Shown: piece by piece, positions 13,713 to 15,034 of the stretch
Layout of the letters: every line of letters starts with the position of its first letter
Numbering within the stretch: the stretch's first letter is position 1
Source: Planctomycetota bacterium
GTDB lineage: Bacteria > Planctomycetota > Phycisphaerae > Phycisphaerales > Phycisphaeraceae
Assembly (NCBI GenBank): GCA_029267795.1
Contig: JAJUHR010000007.1
Span: forward strand, 1 to 15,034
DNA: 15,034 bases
Reading direction: 5' to 3'
Position numbers and translations under genes: made by a program
Notes under the pieces: generated by a model
The model's database searches: none
Told to the model about the DNA's origin: nothing
The model's input: only the letters and a program-made list of their open reading frames with translations

Positions 13713-15034
13713 TTAGACGTGCGCCAGTTTGTTCGAGCCGTTCATGGCGGCGTTTTTATACGCCTCGGCGAGCGTGGGGTAGTTGAACACGGCGTTGATG
13801 AAGTAATCGACCGTGCCGCCAAAGGCCATGACGACCTGGCCGATGTGGATCAGCTCGGTGGCGCCGGCGCCGATGATGTGCACGCCCAGGATCTGCCGGT
13901 TGTCCTGGTGGATCAGCAGCTTGAGCATGCCGGTGTCGTTGCCCATGAGTTGCCCGCGGGCGATCTCGCTGAAGTAACAGATGCCCGCCTCATAAGGCAC
14001 GCCTTCTTCGGTCAGCTGCTGCTCGGTTTTCCCGACCATCGAGATCTCGGGGATGCTGAAGATGCCGTAGGGGAACAACTGGGGCATGGAGTCGGCTTTG
14101 TGGCCGAAGGCGTGGCAGACCGCCAGCCGGCCTTGTTCCATGGACGTGCTGGCTAGGGCGGGGAAGCCGATCACGTCGCCGGCGGCGTAGATGTGCTCGA
14201 CCGAGGTCTGGTAGTTCTCGTTGACCTTCAGGCGCTCGCGATCGTCGTATTCCAAGCCGGTGTTTTCCAACCCCAGCTCGCTGCACAAACCCTGGCGGCC
14301 GATGGCGTACAGCAGCGTCTGGGCCCGCAGCTTCTTGCCCGATTCGAGCGTGGCCTGCACCAGCGGGCAGTTGCCGTTGCGGGTCGGGTCTGGCTCCAGC
14401 CTCTCGATCGACTCGACCTTTTCCCCCAGCCGCAGCGTGATCCCCGCCACACGCATCTGGTATTGGAACGACTCGGCGACCTCCTCGTCGAGGACCCCCC
14501 CCAGGACGTGGTGGCGGCCCTCCACCAGCGTCACCCGCACGTCCAGGGCAGCCATCATGCACGCGTACTCGGTGCCGATGACCCCGCCGCCGACGACGAT
14601 CATCGACCTGGGCAGCGTGTCGAGGGCCAGCAGGTGGTCCGAGGTGAACACCACCTTGCCGTCGAAGGGGACGTTGGGCGGCATGGCGGGCCGGGTGCCG
14701 ATGGCGATCAGGAACTTCTCGGCGGTGACCAGCTCCATGCCGTCGGGGCGCGTCACGGCCAGGAGGTTCGGGCCTTCGAAGGCGGCCTTGCCCCAGATCA
14801 GGTCGATGCCGTTGCGCTCCAACGAATCGCGGATGACTTCCCACTCGTGGCGGATGACCCGCTGGCTGACCGAGATCAGGTCCGCGATGGTGATGTGGCG
14901 TTTGATGCGGTACGCGTGCCCGAACAGGCCCCGCTTGCCGACGCCGGTCAGGTGCAGCACCGCTTCGCGCAGGGCCTTGGAGGGGATGGTCCCCGTGTTG
15001 ACCATGACCCCGCCCAGCGCCTCGTTCTTCTCGA
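13713..15034 (-). CDS. sthA: Soluble pyridine nucleotide transhydrogenase (Si-specific, SthA-like), 5' end cut
   Basis: The gene enters from the right edge, and its N-terminal FAD-binding residues lie outside the window. The frame is open to the last base; 439 codons are seen before the TAA. SthA exchanges hydride between NADPH and NAD+ in the cytoplasm. Close family wording includes TGTIPSKALREAV, the NAD-binding VVGGGVIGTEYA, SGKKLRAQTLLYAIGRQG, the second FAD motif YAAGDVIGFPALAS, FSIPEISMVGKTEQQLT, and ELIHIGQVVMAFGGTVDYF with FNYPTLAEAYKNAAMNGSNKL at the end. The lipoamide dehydrogenase catalytic His is replaced by Tyr in FNYPT, as in SthA. The usual redox-disulfide position reads GGVMVNTGT, so both cysteines are absent (Met and Thr); many SthA proteins still keep the first Cys. 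The ATG at 15005 is internal, not the start. A hairpin with a T-run follows the stop. Confidence 0.93.
   Translation of the reverse strand, partial: EKNEALGGVMVNTGTIPSKALREAVLHLTGVGKRGLFGHAYRIKRHITIADLISVSQRVIRHEWEVIRDSLERNGIDLIWGKAAFEGPNLLAVTRPDGMELVTAEKFLIAIGTRPAMPPNVPFDGKVVFTSDHLLALDTLPRSMIVVGGGVIGTEYACMMAALDVRVTLVEGRHHVLGGVLDEEVAESFQYQMRVAGITLRLGEKVESIERLEPDPTRNGNCPLVQATLESGKKLRAQTLLYAIGRQGLCSELGLENTGLEYDDRERLKVNENYQTSVEHIYAAGDVIGFPALASTSMEQGRLAVCHAFGHKADSMPQLFPYGIFSIPEISMVGKTEQQLTEEGVPYEAGICYFSEIARGQLMGNDTGMLKLLIHQDNRQILGVHIIGAGATELIHIGQVVMAFGGTVDYFINAVFNYPTLAEAYKNAAMNGSNKLAHV

Overview
This GC-rich window carries a compact set of mostly housekeeping genes. They encode an outer-envelope sugar enzyme, a periplasmic HtrA protease, pantothenate and purine enzymes, metal-dependent KdsA and a soluble transhydrogenase. 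KdsA implies Kdo/LPS and therefore a Gram-negative-type envelope. High GC, sparse Shine-Dalgarno sequences and the gene content fit Planctomycetota, perhaps Phycisphaerae. That placement is inferred from the genes alone; no taxonomic marker lies in the window.

Left part (1-7487). The 3' end of an RmlD-like NAD-dependent sugar-nucleotide reductase runs on the + strand. It converges, with a gap of only 6 bases, on a long minus-strand block. In transcription order that block is ABC exporter half 1, ABC exporter half 2 (ATGA overlap), a small Rieske [2Fe-2S] protein, panB and an HtrA/DegP-type protease. The two ABC half-transporters are clearly complementary: the degenerate ATP-site residues of one match the degenerate signature of the other, as in asymmetric heterodimeric exporters. 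A 67-codon frame of doubtful reality bridges panB and htrA with ATGA overlaps at both ends.

Middle (7488-10811). A 252-base divergent region leads into a + strand operon-like run: class V aminotransferase, deoC and kdsA, with gaps of 55 and 23 bases. kdsA is followed at once by a 9-bp stem-loop and then by a CACTG/CAGTG palindromic element.

Right part (10812-15034). A minus-strand gene encodes a 193-residue protein with two predicted membrane helices. It has a 387-base upstream region with an AT-rich island and a fair sigma70-like promoter. Next is a minus-strand PerR/Fur regulator divergent from purM. The regulator keeps all five PerR sensor ligands, but the structural zinc site has Cys-to-His/Thr changes. 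purM (+) is followed by two near-perfect CACTGACAA hairpins, then by a likely intrinsic terminator for the convergent sthA-like transhydrogenase, which runs off the right edge.

No mobile element, CRISPR array, tRNA or rRNA gene was seen, and no clear novel multi-gene system. The points most worth a second look are the repeat hairpins after kdsA and purM, the His-substituted PerR-like zinc site, the long leader of the 193-residue membrane protein, and apparently leaderless starts of panB and purM.
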